Assembly (NCBI GenBank): GCA_029204225.1
Contig: CM055098.1
Location: 20,367,746-20,431,745, forward strand
Direction of reading: 5' to 3'
Origin: Diphasiastrum complanatum
Taxonomy: Eukaryota > Streptophyta > Lycopodiopsida > Lycopodiales > Lycopodiaceae
DNA: 64,000 nt
The translations under genes were made by a program, and so were the position numbers. Under the pieces are notes generated by a model. The model was not told where the DNA came from, made no database searches, and saw nothing but the letters and a program-made list of their open reading frames with translations. How positions within the stretch are numbered: position 1 is the stretch's first letter; each line of letters opens with the position of its first letter. Below are positions 11,424 through 22,320 of this stretch, piece by piece.

Positions 11424-13395
11424 CTATATTTGTCTTTCAATCTTTTGTCTTTTGGCCTCATGAAATTGTCCAACAACATGGTTGCCCAGATCAACAAAAC
11501 ATGTCCTTAAAAATGTCCTATTATACACAAAAGCTGCAACGACAAAGTCTTCGGGCATGTCCTTCCTGAGTGTAACTTTCTTCAGCAGTTCAACATTTAT
11601 TCGGATGAAAGAGCCATTTAAATAGAGGCTTTGTGTTGCCGACATGACATGGCCAACAAGTGTTCCAAAATGTGTTACCAAATAAGTAACAAACTTCTTA
11701 TGGTCTTTATTTGCTCTTTTTTCTTTAATAGCGTAGGCGCCATTCTCATGGTGCACATGGTAACCAGCTTTCCAATCTGCATACAGCTCTCAGATCTCTG
11801 GATATGTGACATCGATATCTTGTAACAAGTTGTCTCTGTCAAACTTTGCAAAATCTAAAGCTTCGTTTGGTCGACACAAATCAAATTGAGAACGCCTTTT
11901 CCAGTAATCTAATTGTCCTAAATAGTACTCGAAAAATTTCATCTCTTTCTGCTTCATGTACTCTAATGCATACAATAATATACATCCTACATATAATTCT
12001 ACACTACCAAAAGCTATGACGATAAATTTTCTCTGCAAAATTGCCCAGCATAGGCATCCCTTCTGCTTGATAGTGAGATTATTCCGTAGACTAAAAAATT
12101 CTGTTTTTTCCTAGGGGGCTTCCCAGTTGGCCCAAGTAAAACTCATTAGACCTGGCAAAAAGGAATAATCCACACACCATTGCAACTCATAGTTAAATTG
12201 GAGTGGCAGCCCTTTTTCAATAAAAATTTTGAATTCGCTTGCAAGTACCTTATCCGATTTCTTGGATTTGGTCATACAATTTTGTTTGGGCTTTTGCGTA
12301 TTGGCTGGATCTGCCTCAGCTTCTATCTCTTTCGCATAGATGGCATCGTTTATTTGAGTTTGCAGTGACTCCAGTTCCCTCTTCAGTCAGTCGTTCTCCG
12401 CCACAACATTGCAAAATTCCTCATGGACTTCCACATCGGAGCAACTGAAAACTTGTGAACTATCGACAATATTTGTTGCCACCTGCTTCTCCTTTCTGTA
12501 GGTTGCAATTTCTGCCAACAAATTGTCAATATTTTTGAGGGCCTACAAATGTTCTTCGTGTGAATTAACACCCGAACATGCAGTTTTTGACAGTTCCTTC
12601 AAATCAATCAATTCCTCTTCAAACTTGTTCTTCTCCTCATACAATGGTTGGAGGAGCTCAACCTTGAATGTTTCTTGTAGAGATACCTGCACCTGCTTCC
12701 ATTTGGTAGCATCCACCTTGATGGTTGTCGACGCTGATTCTTGCCAACTGCTGTTGTAGGTCTTCGGCCTTCTTTTGATAGAAGTCCACCTTATTTGATA
12801 GAGCAATACGCTCTGAATCAAATGAAGCAATTTTCTTCTGGGCAGCAAATACTTTATCTTTGCTCTTGTCCAATTCGGACTGAAGAGAAAAGAGTAATCA
12901 TTAGATTTTCTTAAAGTAATTTCAAATTTCTTGTTACTTTGATCCATGACGTTAAACTATTCCAAGAGCTTCGTCATCTTCATTTTTATATCCTCGTTCA
13001 TCCTCTCAAGCTTGGTGGTTTTTAGCTCGTAGCCTCTTTGCACTGCATCAGTATTGCGCAGATACGTAATCATCTGCCGAACCTCTGGATTCACATCAGC
13101 CAACCAATCTAGAGTATCTGGCTCTAGCATATGACCTTTTTGCTCATGGGTATGTCTTCTGTGTCGGTGGCAGTAGCAGCAGTTGTTGTAGTTGTGTCAA
13201 TAGCAACATCAATGACATTATCCACAATCTCTTGGACTTGCTCAATTCAAAAAGCTGCAGCGTCCTGGTTGTCTTCCTCTATTTTTGCATTTGCCAGTAA
13301 AGCGTGAGCCACGGAATCTGATACAGCAGCATCCTTAGGCATTGAGTCATGTGTAGCTTGACTCAGGCCTACATCAACATCCATGATCTCAATGG
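11424..13395 (-). pseudogene. Unrecognised degenerate coiled-coil reading frame (K ORF)
   Basis: I do not recognise this protein. Read on the minus strand, roughly 600 codons can be followed with a handful of stops and shifts: an acidic/Thr-Ala-rich N-terminus (about 13395-13140) and a long heptad-like, Glu/Lys/Leu-rich central part. Samples of that part are LERMNEDIKMKMTKLLE, SNKVDFYQKKAEDLQQQLA and EEKNKFEEELIDLKELSK. A hydrophobic C-terminal part follows (ELYVGCILLYALEYMKQKEM; ends 11424). It lies between a gypsy-like gag remnant (K, same strand) and a PPT, so it may be an additional frame or a captured gene inside a gypsy-type element. It could also be a host pseudogene. No RT, integrase or protease motif is visible. 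Confidence 0.45.
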
Positions 13396-14564
13396 AGCTA
13401 AGATCGACTTGTTGTGGTCTTGTTGTGGTGCTGCAAGTGCGATTTTCCTCCTTTCAAGTAGGGCAATGCCTATACCCCCGCCAGAGTATGACAGTATGCC
13501 TAATTTCAATCCCATGCATAAGTGGTAGTGCAAATGCAAGATCTCAGAGTTGTGAATCATGGATGCAATTTTTCAATAGTGTGTCTAATGTGCAAAGCAT
13601 TGTGCATATGCATTGTAGATCTACTTCTATCAGGGAGACTGATACAGTTCAATGTTTCTCACCACACTGAATTGAATCGAATTTTGTGACACAATGGTTA
13701 ATGGTCAAACACTCTCAATTTGGACAAAGACTATACTCAGATGATACTTTCTTATCCTGCTAGAACTTTTGCTCTCAGAAGTAGGGAGGATCATCGTCCT
13801 TTTGATTCTACTCATTTCTCGGGTATACATAAGAATATTGTGTTAGGCTTTTGGCTGATTTTCTCTTAACTATACTAACATCCTTAATCGTAACTGGATA
13901 TGATCATGCTACAATAATGCAGATGCACCAATGAGAACTTGTGATGGATGATGACATATTAAGCCTCTCAAATCTATCCAAACTAGACTATTTTTGGAGT
14001 GAGATGAATCAAATACTACTACTTGCTCAATAGATACAACCAAATCCAATCAGATGTAATCTTGTCTTCACTCCCCACCTCACTACATTGTTTTTCATTT
14101 CCAATCTTTCCTCTCAAACCCATTCTTTTTATGACCCTATTCAATCAAACACATGCCCTATTGACCATGTAAGGGAAATGCCCATCTTTATCTTTTAGAA
14201 CCGATGCATGATGCATGGATATGGATGCAATCAATCAGACTTACAACAGATGGTTCAGACATACTGTGTCTATATGATGCATTGTGTGGTAATGGGTGCA
14301 GTTTAGTATCTAGATCATCTTATCTCTATATAAGAGTTAGTTCATATGACAAAACCTCGCATCAAGGAATAATTTCTTTTTCTTTCTTTTTTCAAAATCT
14401 AAAACAAAGAAACAGTCACCAAACAACAAAGTTAATAGAATAAATAAACGTATAAAAGTAAAACATAAACTTCCTACTACCCCTTACCCCTTAGGTGACA
14501 TCAACTCTCTTCATGTCAACATCTACCCAGGATCGATCTTGTTATTTGGATATTCATTTTGAGT
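13396..14564. other. No recognisable feature
   Basis: AT-rich sequence without a frame I can support on either strand. It separates the two K coding remnants and may be the non-coding interior of that element. Confidence 0.5.
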
Positions 14565-16110
14565 TTAAATTCTAAGCTGTAAGTCAATATTTATTGTTCT
14601 GTTCCTTTTTGACATGTTTGATCGTTCATATATAGGATATGTGGCAAAAAGTTCTGTGTCATAACTTGTCATTATATTCTCTTCATGTTCAAGTTCTTTG
14701 TCACTGATATAGTTGGGTAATCCATGATCCCAAATAAATGTGTTAGAGTCTATTGTCTCATGATCACCTATCTTGGTTTCCCAAGGCTTGAACAAGTTTT
14801 GGATATCAAACGAGATTTGATCAAATGCGACAGATACAAGAGATTCATGCTTCTTTTCATTTTCTTGTTGTAATGCGTTCAGGGATCTTGATATAGGGGG
14901 TTTATCAGCAGGGGCTGTCCATACTAATTCATGTACTTCTTTGTAGTTGGAATTGTTTTCATTGTTCTTGTCAACTTGGTCACACTGGTTATTAGATACA
15001 AAAGATGTTACTTCCTCAAACTTATCATGAGGAGTGAATGTAAGATTTTTACACTATAGCTTCACAGTTGACTAGCCATAACTGCATGGATTCAACCCAT
15101 CCCTTAGTATCTGACGTTCATGCCTTGGTAGCGTAATTTGGCACATAAACTGTTCAAACTTTATATTGATGCATTTCGTGTTTTCTGGTTTTTCGATTAT
15201 AGTTCTAAATGATAACCGGGTCTTGACATATTTCTTTCTAAGCACAATCCCAATAGGCATCTCAGTTCCAAAGGGGATGATGTCATGTTGCTCTTTGAAG
15301 GGTCTAGTCCAATATTAGATGTCTTAGGACGTGTTTGCGTTGTATATTCTTGACCATGTTTTTGCTCATTAGATATATTATCTTGATGTAAGACTGCATC
15401 ACACTCATATAACCGTGACTCATGTGTATTCACAAGTGTAGGACTGTATGGTTCACGCCTACCTTCACTACACAACCATTCTTTTGGTGCATCAATGGGG
15501 TTTACAATTAAAGATGAAACTTGGCTTGGAACATGGTAGAGTGGCTTAGTAGTTTCTCTTCTAGCTAGGTAGTCTGATCGTGATTCTGATGATTGAGATA
15601 TAGGATGTGGATTTTCCATGCCTGATGGTTTATTTCTAGACATGAGTGGAATTATTTTGGGTAGAGTCCTCAAGACAATTTTTTCTAAAGGCGTTGTAAT
15701 TGACGGTGTTTCTTTGGGTCTTTTTGCTTTTTGCGCAACTTTTTTGCTATGGATCTCTACCATTACTCTCTTTTTGGTTTTGTTCATCCCTTTCTCCGTA
15801 GAAGTACAACTAGGCACTATTTGAATGCTATGGATAGTTCTATCTAAATGTTGAATTTTGTAATCCATAGGGCTAGGCACAAGAGTGTTTGTATCTTCTA
15901 ACCGTTCCCAATATTCTTGCTCTAAATGACCATCCTTTTGGTAATAATTGTAGGTCATGTTTGGACAATCCTGACTAAGGTGATTCCCTTGACAATTTCG
16001 ACAACATAGTGATGGAGGTACGTCTAATGGGGTGTGTTGTTTTAGAATGTTTTTTGTTCAAAGTACCCAAATAATTTGTCAACATCTCTTGTACGTCATC
16101 CAATGGGACT
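14565..16110 (-). pseudogene. Gypsy-like gag remnant with two zinc knuckles (K gag)
   Basis: The minus strand near 16110 encodes VPLDDVQEMLTNYLG and then, after a frameshift, two closely spaced knuckles. The first is CRNCQGNHLSQDC (CX2CX4HX4C, about 16010-15970). The second (NYYQKDGHLEQEYWE) has lost both Cys. A Ser/Thr/Pro-rich, charged stretch follows to about 15197, and a further open acidic stretch runs about 15055-14565 (KFEEVTSFVSNNQCDQVD ... ISFDIQNLFKPWE). Twin knuckles are typical of some plant gypsy gags; the downstream acidic part is unrecognised. It joins copia H at about 16110-16120 without a clean boundary. The K coiled-coil frame lies downstream on the same strand. Confidence 0.5.
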
Positions 16111-16119
16111 CGTATTCTC

Positions 16120-18597
16120 ATGCCTCACGTGCACTAGTATATGGTTGATTGGAGAAACTGGTGGGATTGGTAGTCTATTTGGAATTCTTTGTGGATAGCT
16201 GAAAAACTTGTCCTTGGTAGCTTGATAAGGTTCAATACTCACTTCTTCATGTACATCCTTTGGCTCTTCATGTGAAACAAAATATGCATAATTAGTGGAG
16301 TTGAGTTCTACTTGTTTGTCTTTTTCTCCATATGAGATCCTCAGATCTTTCTCTAAGTGATCTCCTTGGTGAGAAGACTCGAGGTGACTCCTCCTCAATT
16401 CTCGGCCCCATTCATCCATGATAGTCTTCAAGGGTGATGATAGGAGAATATTTTTAAGAATATTTGATCTCGGCCTCATCAAAGATGTATTTTTTATTCT
16501 CATGAAAAATAACATCTCTACTCTCGATTGCAATTGAGGTAGAGGGAACATAAATTCTGTATGCCTTCTTGTTGGATGAGTATCCAACCATGATCCCTTT
16601 GATTTAATTTGGATCATCTCTTTTCCTTGTTTCCAAGGGTACATGAACAAAGCAAGCACATCGAAAAACTCTAAGGTGATCAACCTTAGATCTCTTCTTG
16701 AACAAGATTTCATATGGTGATCTTCCTGCAAGTGTATTGTGAGGTAATCTATTGCGCAAATAATTTGCACAATTGATTGCTTCTCCCCAATATTCAATAG
16801 GCAAAGAAGCTTCAGTACAAATTGCTTTAGCACATTCACATAGAGATCGATTTTTTCTTTCGGCATCCCCATTTTGAGATGGGGAATAAGCATAAGAAAT
16901 TCTCTCTTAATCCCTTCAACCTCACAATAATCATAGAACTCGTTGGAGATGTATTCACCTCCTCCATCACATCAAGCTTTAACTTTGAAAGAAAACTGTT
17001 TCTCAACATAAGCTTTGAAAACTAGGAAGTGTTCAAACACCGTAACTAAGAAAGAAGGTACAACCAAGTATATCTTGTAAAATCATCAATGAAGGTAAAA
17101 AAACAAGTAGCACCACCAATACTTTTTGAGGAAGAAAAGTAAACATCCAAATGTGTTAACTCCAAAGAATGAGAAGTCTTGATAGAAGACTTTGATATGG
17201 CTTTTTATGTGATTTTGCAATAGCACAAGCCTCACATGGCTTGATATCTTTGGAAAGTAATCTTGGTAGGCCAATAGCCTTATCATTCTTGATCATAGAA
17301 AGCATAGATTTATAGTTGAGATTCCCCAACCTCCTATGCCATAACTCCTTCTTAGACATAAAAGCAATTTTACAAAAAATTGCATTCTCATAAGGATTTA
17401 ACTTGAAGATGCGACCATATCTAGATCCATGAGCTAGGATCTCATCACCTTTCTTAATAAAGCAAGTATTGGCATTGAATTTCACATCACAACCACAATC
17501 AAACAACTTTCCAACACTTATCAAGCTCTTTGTTAGCTTAGAAACAAAAAGAACATTGGAAAGCGATAGAACTTTAGAAGAAGTAAGGTTTAGAGGAATA
17601 CTGCCAATTCCTTCAATAGAGCATTCATGATAAGTTTGCTGTATAAATAGATCTTTTAAGTCAATAGAGTCAAAAGACTCCTTAGAACAACACATATGTG
17701 ATGAGGCACCACTATCGATGTACCATGCTCCATCCTTCTTGAAGGGTGTTGAAGAAAACTTGACACCATGAGGGATCCTTCTCCTTCACTTGCAATAAAG
17801 TCGTCTTCTTCTTTCTCATTATAAAGATTTGCTTGTTTGAGTTGATTTTTCTTTTTGAAGCAATTAGAGGCATAATTCCCCTTCTCGTGACAAAAGAACT
17901 TGACTTTCTTCTTCTTGGTCTTGGAAGAAAACTGGTTCTTGCTCCTCCCTTTATGCTTGTCCTTGACAAAGAGAGCTTTGTCACTTCCAATATGCTCGAT
18001 TTTGTTCATCCATAAAAGCTTGTAACTTTGCCTTGTTTCTTCAGAGATGAGAATTCCTTGAAGAGTTTCCAAATATGGCAACTCCTCCTTTATGACAAAG
18101 GATTGAACAAGATTATCATAGTCTTATTTTAAGCCATTAAGAATGACTTGTACTAGCTCATCTTGATTGATTGTGACACCAACACAAGCAAGCTCCCTAT
18201 GAAGATCTTTTACTCTTTGAACATAATTTGATGCACTCTCCTCACTTATTTGAAAGCTTTGAAAAATCTGATTTCTAAGAGTGAGAATTCTAGAAGTGTT
18301 CTTAGCTTCATAAATAGACTTAAGTGCATCCTAGGCTTCTTTAGTAGAGATGCAAGATCCTATTTCTCTTAGAATTTCATTAGAGACATTCCTCTTAATG
18401 AAATGTTGAGCCATTCTAGCTCTCTTTCTATACTTTGGTATTTCAATTTGTGCTTGAGGCTCCTCCTCAATACCAAGTACTATGTCCATAACATCCTGGA
18501 GTATAAGAACAAACTCCATCCTAACCTTCCATATTGAATAATTGGAGGTACTTAGTCTTTCACTTGGTTCTAAGAGATATCCTCCTACAAGTGCCAT
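16120..18597 (-). pseudogene. Copia H gag-pol, truncated and decayed
   Basis: The ATG at 18597 starts a gag like those of C, D and G (LLEPSERLSTSNYSIWKVRMEF, then SRILTLRNQIFQ). A stop falls near 18331 and others follow. The zinc knuckle is degenerate (FFCHEKGNYASNC, first Cys lost). Protease and pre-integrase (ELWHRRLGNLNYKSML ... CEACAIAKSHK, about 17360-17200) and the integrase C-terminal half (INCANYLRNRLPHNTLAGRSPYEI) are recognisable. The integrase core near 17100-16900 is frame-broken. RT, RNase H and the 3' LTR are missing; homology ends near 16120, where K gag begins. It is older than C, D or J judging by the number of lesions. Confidence 0.85.
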
Positions 18598-18972
18598 ATT
18601 GTGAAGACTTCTTGTTATTGGACAATTATATGTTTGAGCTTGTTCTAAACAAACTAGATGTTGCTACTCTCTTTCACTACAAGAATTTTCAAGGGTGAAC
18701 TACCAAATCCTATGTGAAATCTTGCAACTGTATTTGAGATAGATCTCAAATATTCCACCAAAACAAGATACACTAGATCAACCTCTCAAAATAAATTAAG
18801 GGTATAAACAAGTTTTGGTTCTACTTTTGGCATGTGTAAAATGCTTCAAAAGACAACACTATTGCTTCAAGGAAAGCTCAACGTGTTCAATAACTCAAAA
18901 CTACGTCTAGATCTCAAGTTTCTTGTATTTATTACTCAAAACAATGGATTGTGAATGAAGCAAAAATTGGAT
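18598..18972 (-). other. Leader remnant of copia H
   Basis: This AT-rich sequence lies upstream (minus sense) of the H gag ATG. No PBS and no LTR end are visible before it stops against the B2 fragment at 18973, so the 5' LTR of H is lost. It is assigned by position only. Confidence 0.4.
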
Positions 18973-19357
18973 CTCCTAGATCTGTGATTCTGCTTACAGA
19001 GAGCAGATTCGTAGATAAATTTGGTACATACAGGACTTTAGAGAGTAGCTTAGACTGATCATTTGCAAAGCTTAATCTCACAATACCTTCACCTTTAATA
19101 GCTTGTGTGCTATTGTCACCAAGGTGAACAAATTTCTAGGTACTGTAAGGTGTATAGGACTCGAAACAACCAATGAGACTAGTCATGTGCTGAGTGGCTC
19201 CAAAATCCAGGAACCAAGAACTGTCGCTAGATGCTCCTTGATGGTTAGTCATGAAGGCATCATGATCCGCTTCTTGAATAGGCTGTGAAGCGTCTATAGC
19301 TGCATTTGCCACTTGATTCGACTACCCCTTGCTGTTGTTCTTTGCTTGTAGTATCCG
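18973..19357 (-). pseudogene. Copia B2, downstream half (gag linker and protease region)
   Basis: It matches B1 at about 8335-8720 on the same strand (protease and region before pre-integrase). It is cut at 18973 against H. At its other end it is interrupted by A1; the reading continues at 36683, so B2 is one element split by A1. Stops are frequent. Confidence 0.8.
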
Positions 19358-19362
19358 ACAGT

Positions 19363-20052
19363 TGTTAGAAATGGTGAACTCCTGCAACTTTGTCGTAGCA
19401 TGAAAAAGAAACAAAGGTCGAACGAGAACGATTCGCGATAGTCAATGTGTCTTTGACTCGAAGCACGAATGAAAGACTACGAACGAGACAAAAAGAACGA
19501 AAGCAAATGAGAGATTATGAAACAAACGAAGCGCTGTCAGTTGGCAGCTCAACGGGCTTCACACCCAGCTGAAACGAATGGCAACGATGGAGACTAACTA
19601 GCTAGTTGATTAGCGGTAACTAGTCTTGTGATTCTACATTTAGCTATCTTGTAAACTCCACACAGTGGAGATATAAAAACGATCATCTCTGGATCATAAA
19701 AAAAGAAAAAATCTGAATTGAGAGAGATCTGTAAGAGATAGAGAGAGAGAGGTAGCGAGTAGAGCGAAAAAGAAAAATACTAGAAACTATAGTTGTGCAT
19801 GAAAGTCTGCCAACGAGCAGAACACAGTGAAAGAGCAGAGTGTCATTCCGCCAATGAGCGAGACACTGACAATCTCGCTCTAAAAACCAAACTGATAATA
19901 CAGTCGTTCTGTTTTTGTGCATCTCTTTTGTCTTGTGCTATCATTTTGTCTTGATTGCTGAAATAGAATGTGTGCTGTGATGTGTAGTCGCATGTTTGAG
20001 ATCTTGTAAACAGCTTTCGTGCAAAAGAAAAATAGTCTCGCCTCCCGCGACA
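19363..20052 (+). repeat. 5' LTR of A1
   Basis: 690 bp, against 768 bp for the 3' LTR. The difference is mostly a deletion of about 77 bp near 19468, between short acgaa repeats, plus a small one near 19530. TATA-like gatataaaaac is at about 19670-19680. It ends in CGCGACA directly before a PBS. Confidence 0.92.
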
Positions 20053-20213
20053 TGGTATTAGAGCTAACAGGTTATCGCGACATGGTATAAGAGCAGTAAT
20101 TCTTCCAGACAACACAATATGACTACAAGAATTACTAACATGGTATTTAGAGCTAACAGGTTATCGCGACATGGTATTAGAGCTAACAGGTTATCGCGAC
20201 ATGGTATCAGAGC
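20053..20213 (+). repeat. Array of five PBS copies in A1 leader
   Basis: TGGTAT-type PBS sequences start at 20053, 20083, 20141, 20172 and 20202; only the last is the canonical TGGTATCAGAGC. A unit of about 30 bp ('ctaacaggttatcgcgaca' plus PBS) recurs. The leader word 'agcagtaattcttccagaca' occurs twice (20092 and 20211). The gag ATG survives only in the first copy (20119, ATGACTACAAGA); the second copy lacks it. Confidence 0.85.
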
Positions 20214-20218
20214 AGTAA

Positions 20219-20727
20219 TTCTTCCAGACAAGAATAGCAATCAGTCTCGATGGCGCAAATTACAAAATCTGGAAATTCAAAATCAAAACACTTCTGAAGG
20301 ACGAAGGCATCTGGTCGGTGACCGAGTTCTCAGAGGTGCAGCCTCAAGAAAGAGACTTGAGGAGAGCTGAATGGATCAGAAAAAATGAATGCGCAATGGC
20401 GATCATCGTTTCATCCATATTGAATGAATATCTACTCATGCAGATTAAAGACTGCGAAAGCAGCCATGCAGCATGGGAAAGATTGAAGCAGAAGTATGAA
20501 GTGAGGACTGCAGCTTCAGTCATGCACCTTCACAATCAGTTGCAATCAATACGGTGGGATGGCAACCAATTGGATCAGCATGTTGAGAAGATCAAAATGA
20601 TCTTCGCTCAACTCGTTGCATCAGTACAGGAGCACCAGGTTCCAGCAGCACAGCAGCTGATGTACTTCATGAAATCTCTACCGACATCCTATCAGCTGCT
20701 GAGAATGCTCATATTGAATCTACCAAA
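20219..20727 (+). pseudogene. A1 gag, 5' portion (start codon lost, split by C1)
   Basis: An open frame from 20219 has no in-frame ATG at the expected place. It encodes a copia gag N-terminus: LDGANYKIWKFKIKTLLKDE, WIRKNECAMAIIVSSI, HAAWERLKQKYE and QLMYFMKSLPTSYQLL. It is like gag of O at 63278-64000. The frame is interrupted at CCAAA (20723-20727) by C1 and resumes in the same phase at 32424. It lies directly after the rearranged PBS array, and the matching ATG (20119) is in the earlier leader copy. Confidence 0.85.
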
Positions 20728-21058
20728 TGTGAAAATTGTCAACATTTCCTAGCTAGTTTGAGACCTAAATTGGCTAAAATTGTAAATAGTTTTGGTTCTG
20801 GAGTTTTGCACGTGTGAACCAGGCCACAATGTTTTTATTTACTGTATTTTTTCAGTATGATGAAGTGTCAAACTTCATACCCTTCAAAATGAGACCATTT
20901 TGATGTATTTTGGTCATATAAGCCATTTTTAGCTATTTTTCCTATATAGGGAATATCTAGGGTCAAGTACCTTCTAGAGAGAGGAGAGAGAGTCATCTTC
21001 CTCATCCATAAATAGTAGGGAAGTCGTGGAGAACAGGTTGGAGAAACCTTTTGTATGC
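20728..21058 (+). repeat. 5' LTR of C1, first part
   Basis: Starts TGTGAAAATTGTCAAC and is interrupted by D1 after TATGC (21054-21058). It contains a variant of the LTR palindrome (tgcacgtgtgaa, 20807-20818) and TATA-like cctatatagg (20941). Confidence 0.95.
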
Positions 21059-21341
21059 TGTGAAAAATTGTCAACTAGTAGTATTTTCCTAACTTGAGAT
21101 TTTGTAGGCCTATGGCCAAATAAAAGTTAGAGATAGGTTCATACATGTATGTAGAGGCCCAAAGTATGTGTACACTACTTTTGAGGTCACATTAATTAGA
21201 GGAGGTCGAGTGTGGAGCTCTTCTATTGGCTCATAATTTGGTGCATTCCTATTTGACCAAATTTCTAGGTATATGGGTGAATCCTATTGGACCCCAATTT
21301 TAGCCTATCATAAGACAAGTGGCCAAGAGGCACTATGGCTG

Positions 21342-21351
21342 CTATAAATAG
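21342..21351 (+). promoter_or_regulatory. TATA box in D1 5' LTR
   Basis: CTATAAATAG lies within the short inverted repeat ggct-gctataaata-gcc. It is repeated at 26550-26559 in the 3' LTR. It is placed as expected for the RNA polymerase II promoter of a copia LTR. Confidence 0.65.
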
Positions 21352-21496
21352 CCATCTCCACGAGTATGTACACATCTCATTTTCATTCTATTGAATGAAT
21401 GTTATGCTCTTTGAAGGTCCATCTTCTTCTCTCTCACTTTTTTGTTCATATCTTGCATTCTAGCCACTAGAATTGTGATTTCTTTGTTGCTATGGC

Positions 21497-21510
21497 TTCA
21501 CACGTGTGAA
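21497..21510. promoter_or_regulatory. LTR palindrome TTCACACGTGTGAA (D1)
   Basis: A perfect 14-bp palindrome about 150 bp downstream of the TATA box, repeated at 26705-26718. It is shared with LTRs of J and C2. It is probably in the transcribed part of the LTR. Confidence 0.5.
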
Positions 21511-21711
21511 ATGCAGGTTGTAGGCTCTGAAGTACGGACAGGGACAGCAAGTTTCTGTTTGTGGAAGCTTATGATCAGATTTTGATGTTTAGTTGATGTT
21601 TAGTATGCTTAACATCACAATTTCTATCATTTTTTCAATCTAGATGTGCATAACTTCCATGGCCAAGATCTTTATGAAACTTTAGCATCTTTTGGATCTG
21701 AGTTTGTCACA

Positions 21712-21723
21712 TGGTATCAGAGC
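21712..21723 (+). other. PBS of D1
   Basis: TGGTATCAGAGC, complementary to the 3' part of initiator-Met tRNA, directly adjoins the LTR. Confidence 0.95.
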
Positions 21724-22320
21724 ATTAGGCGGCCAAATGTGCAGGTTTTGCCAGATTTAGAAGAGATTTGTGGGCGAGTTTGCTTTTGTAGCATTCCAAT
21801 CAAGTTTCTAGCTAAAAATCTTGTTGATTTATGTGTAGAAATTGGATCTTTGTGATCAAAACATCATTTGTATGCATTTCAATTGAAATAGGGCGAATTC
21901 CCTCTGTACTTATCAGAATAAGGAGACAAAAATTGTTTTGGAAAGAGGGAGATGCAAGATCCAACAAGATCCTATTAGTTTTCCATTCTAGCATATAGTT
22001 TTTTGATTCAATTTCTTGCTTCTTCATGTCAAAAACTTCAAAATTGATGTAACCCTCTGATTTTCAGTTTGCTGAATGATTCAAGAGTGTATTTCAATCT
22101 TAGGAGTGAGGGAAAAGCAAGTATATTGAGGTTTGGTCTTGGTTTGATCAAGAAATCATAAAACTAGTGGCTAAAATTAAGGAAAAAGTGAGGAAAAGAG
22201 AGAAAAAGTAAGGTTTTAGGTTCCAAATCTTTGTGATTTCTTCTTGTGTTTCATTTGTTGATTCAAGAGAGTGCTTAGTGCATTGGAACAGGTCAAAGAT
22301 CAGAGATCAATCATTGCAAC
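21724..22320 (+). other. Untranslated leader of D1
   Basis: 597 bp between PBS and gag ATG, AT-rich, with no conserved frame. It should carry packaging and dimerisation signals; none can be identified by eye. Confidence 0.7.

Larger units (their letters stand above)
21059..21711 (+). repeat. 5' LTR of D1
   Basis: TGTGAAAAATTGTC ... GAGTTTGTCACA, 653 bp, followed directly by the PBS. The ends form an inverted repeat (TGTGA / TCACA). Confidence 0.97.

Noticed and set aside
20053-20213. Possible tRNA genes from TGGTATCAGAGC matches
   Set aside because: Only the short 3'-complement used as a primer site is present; there is no cloverleaf or internal promoter boxes.
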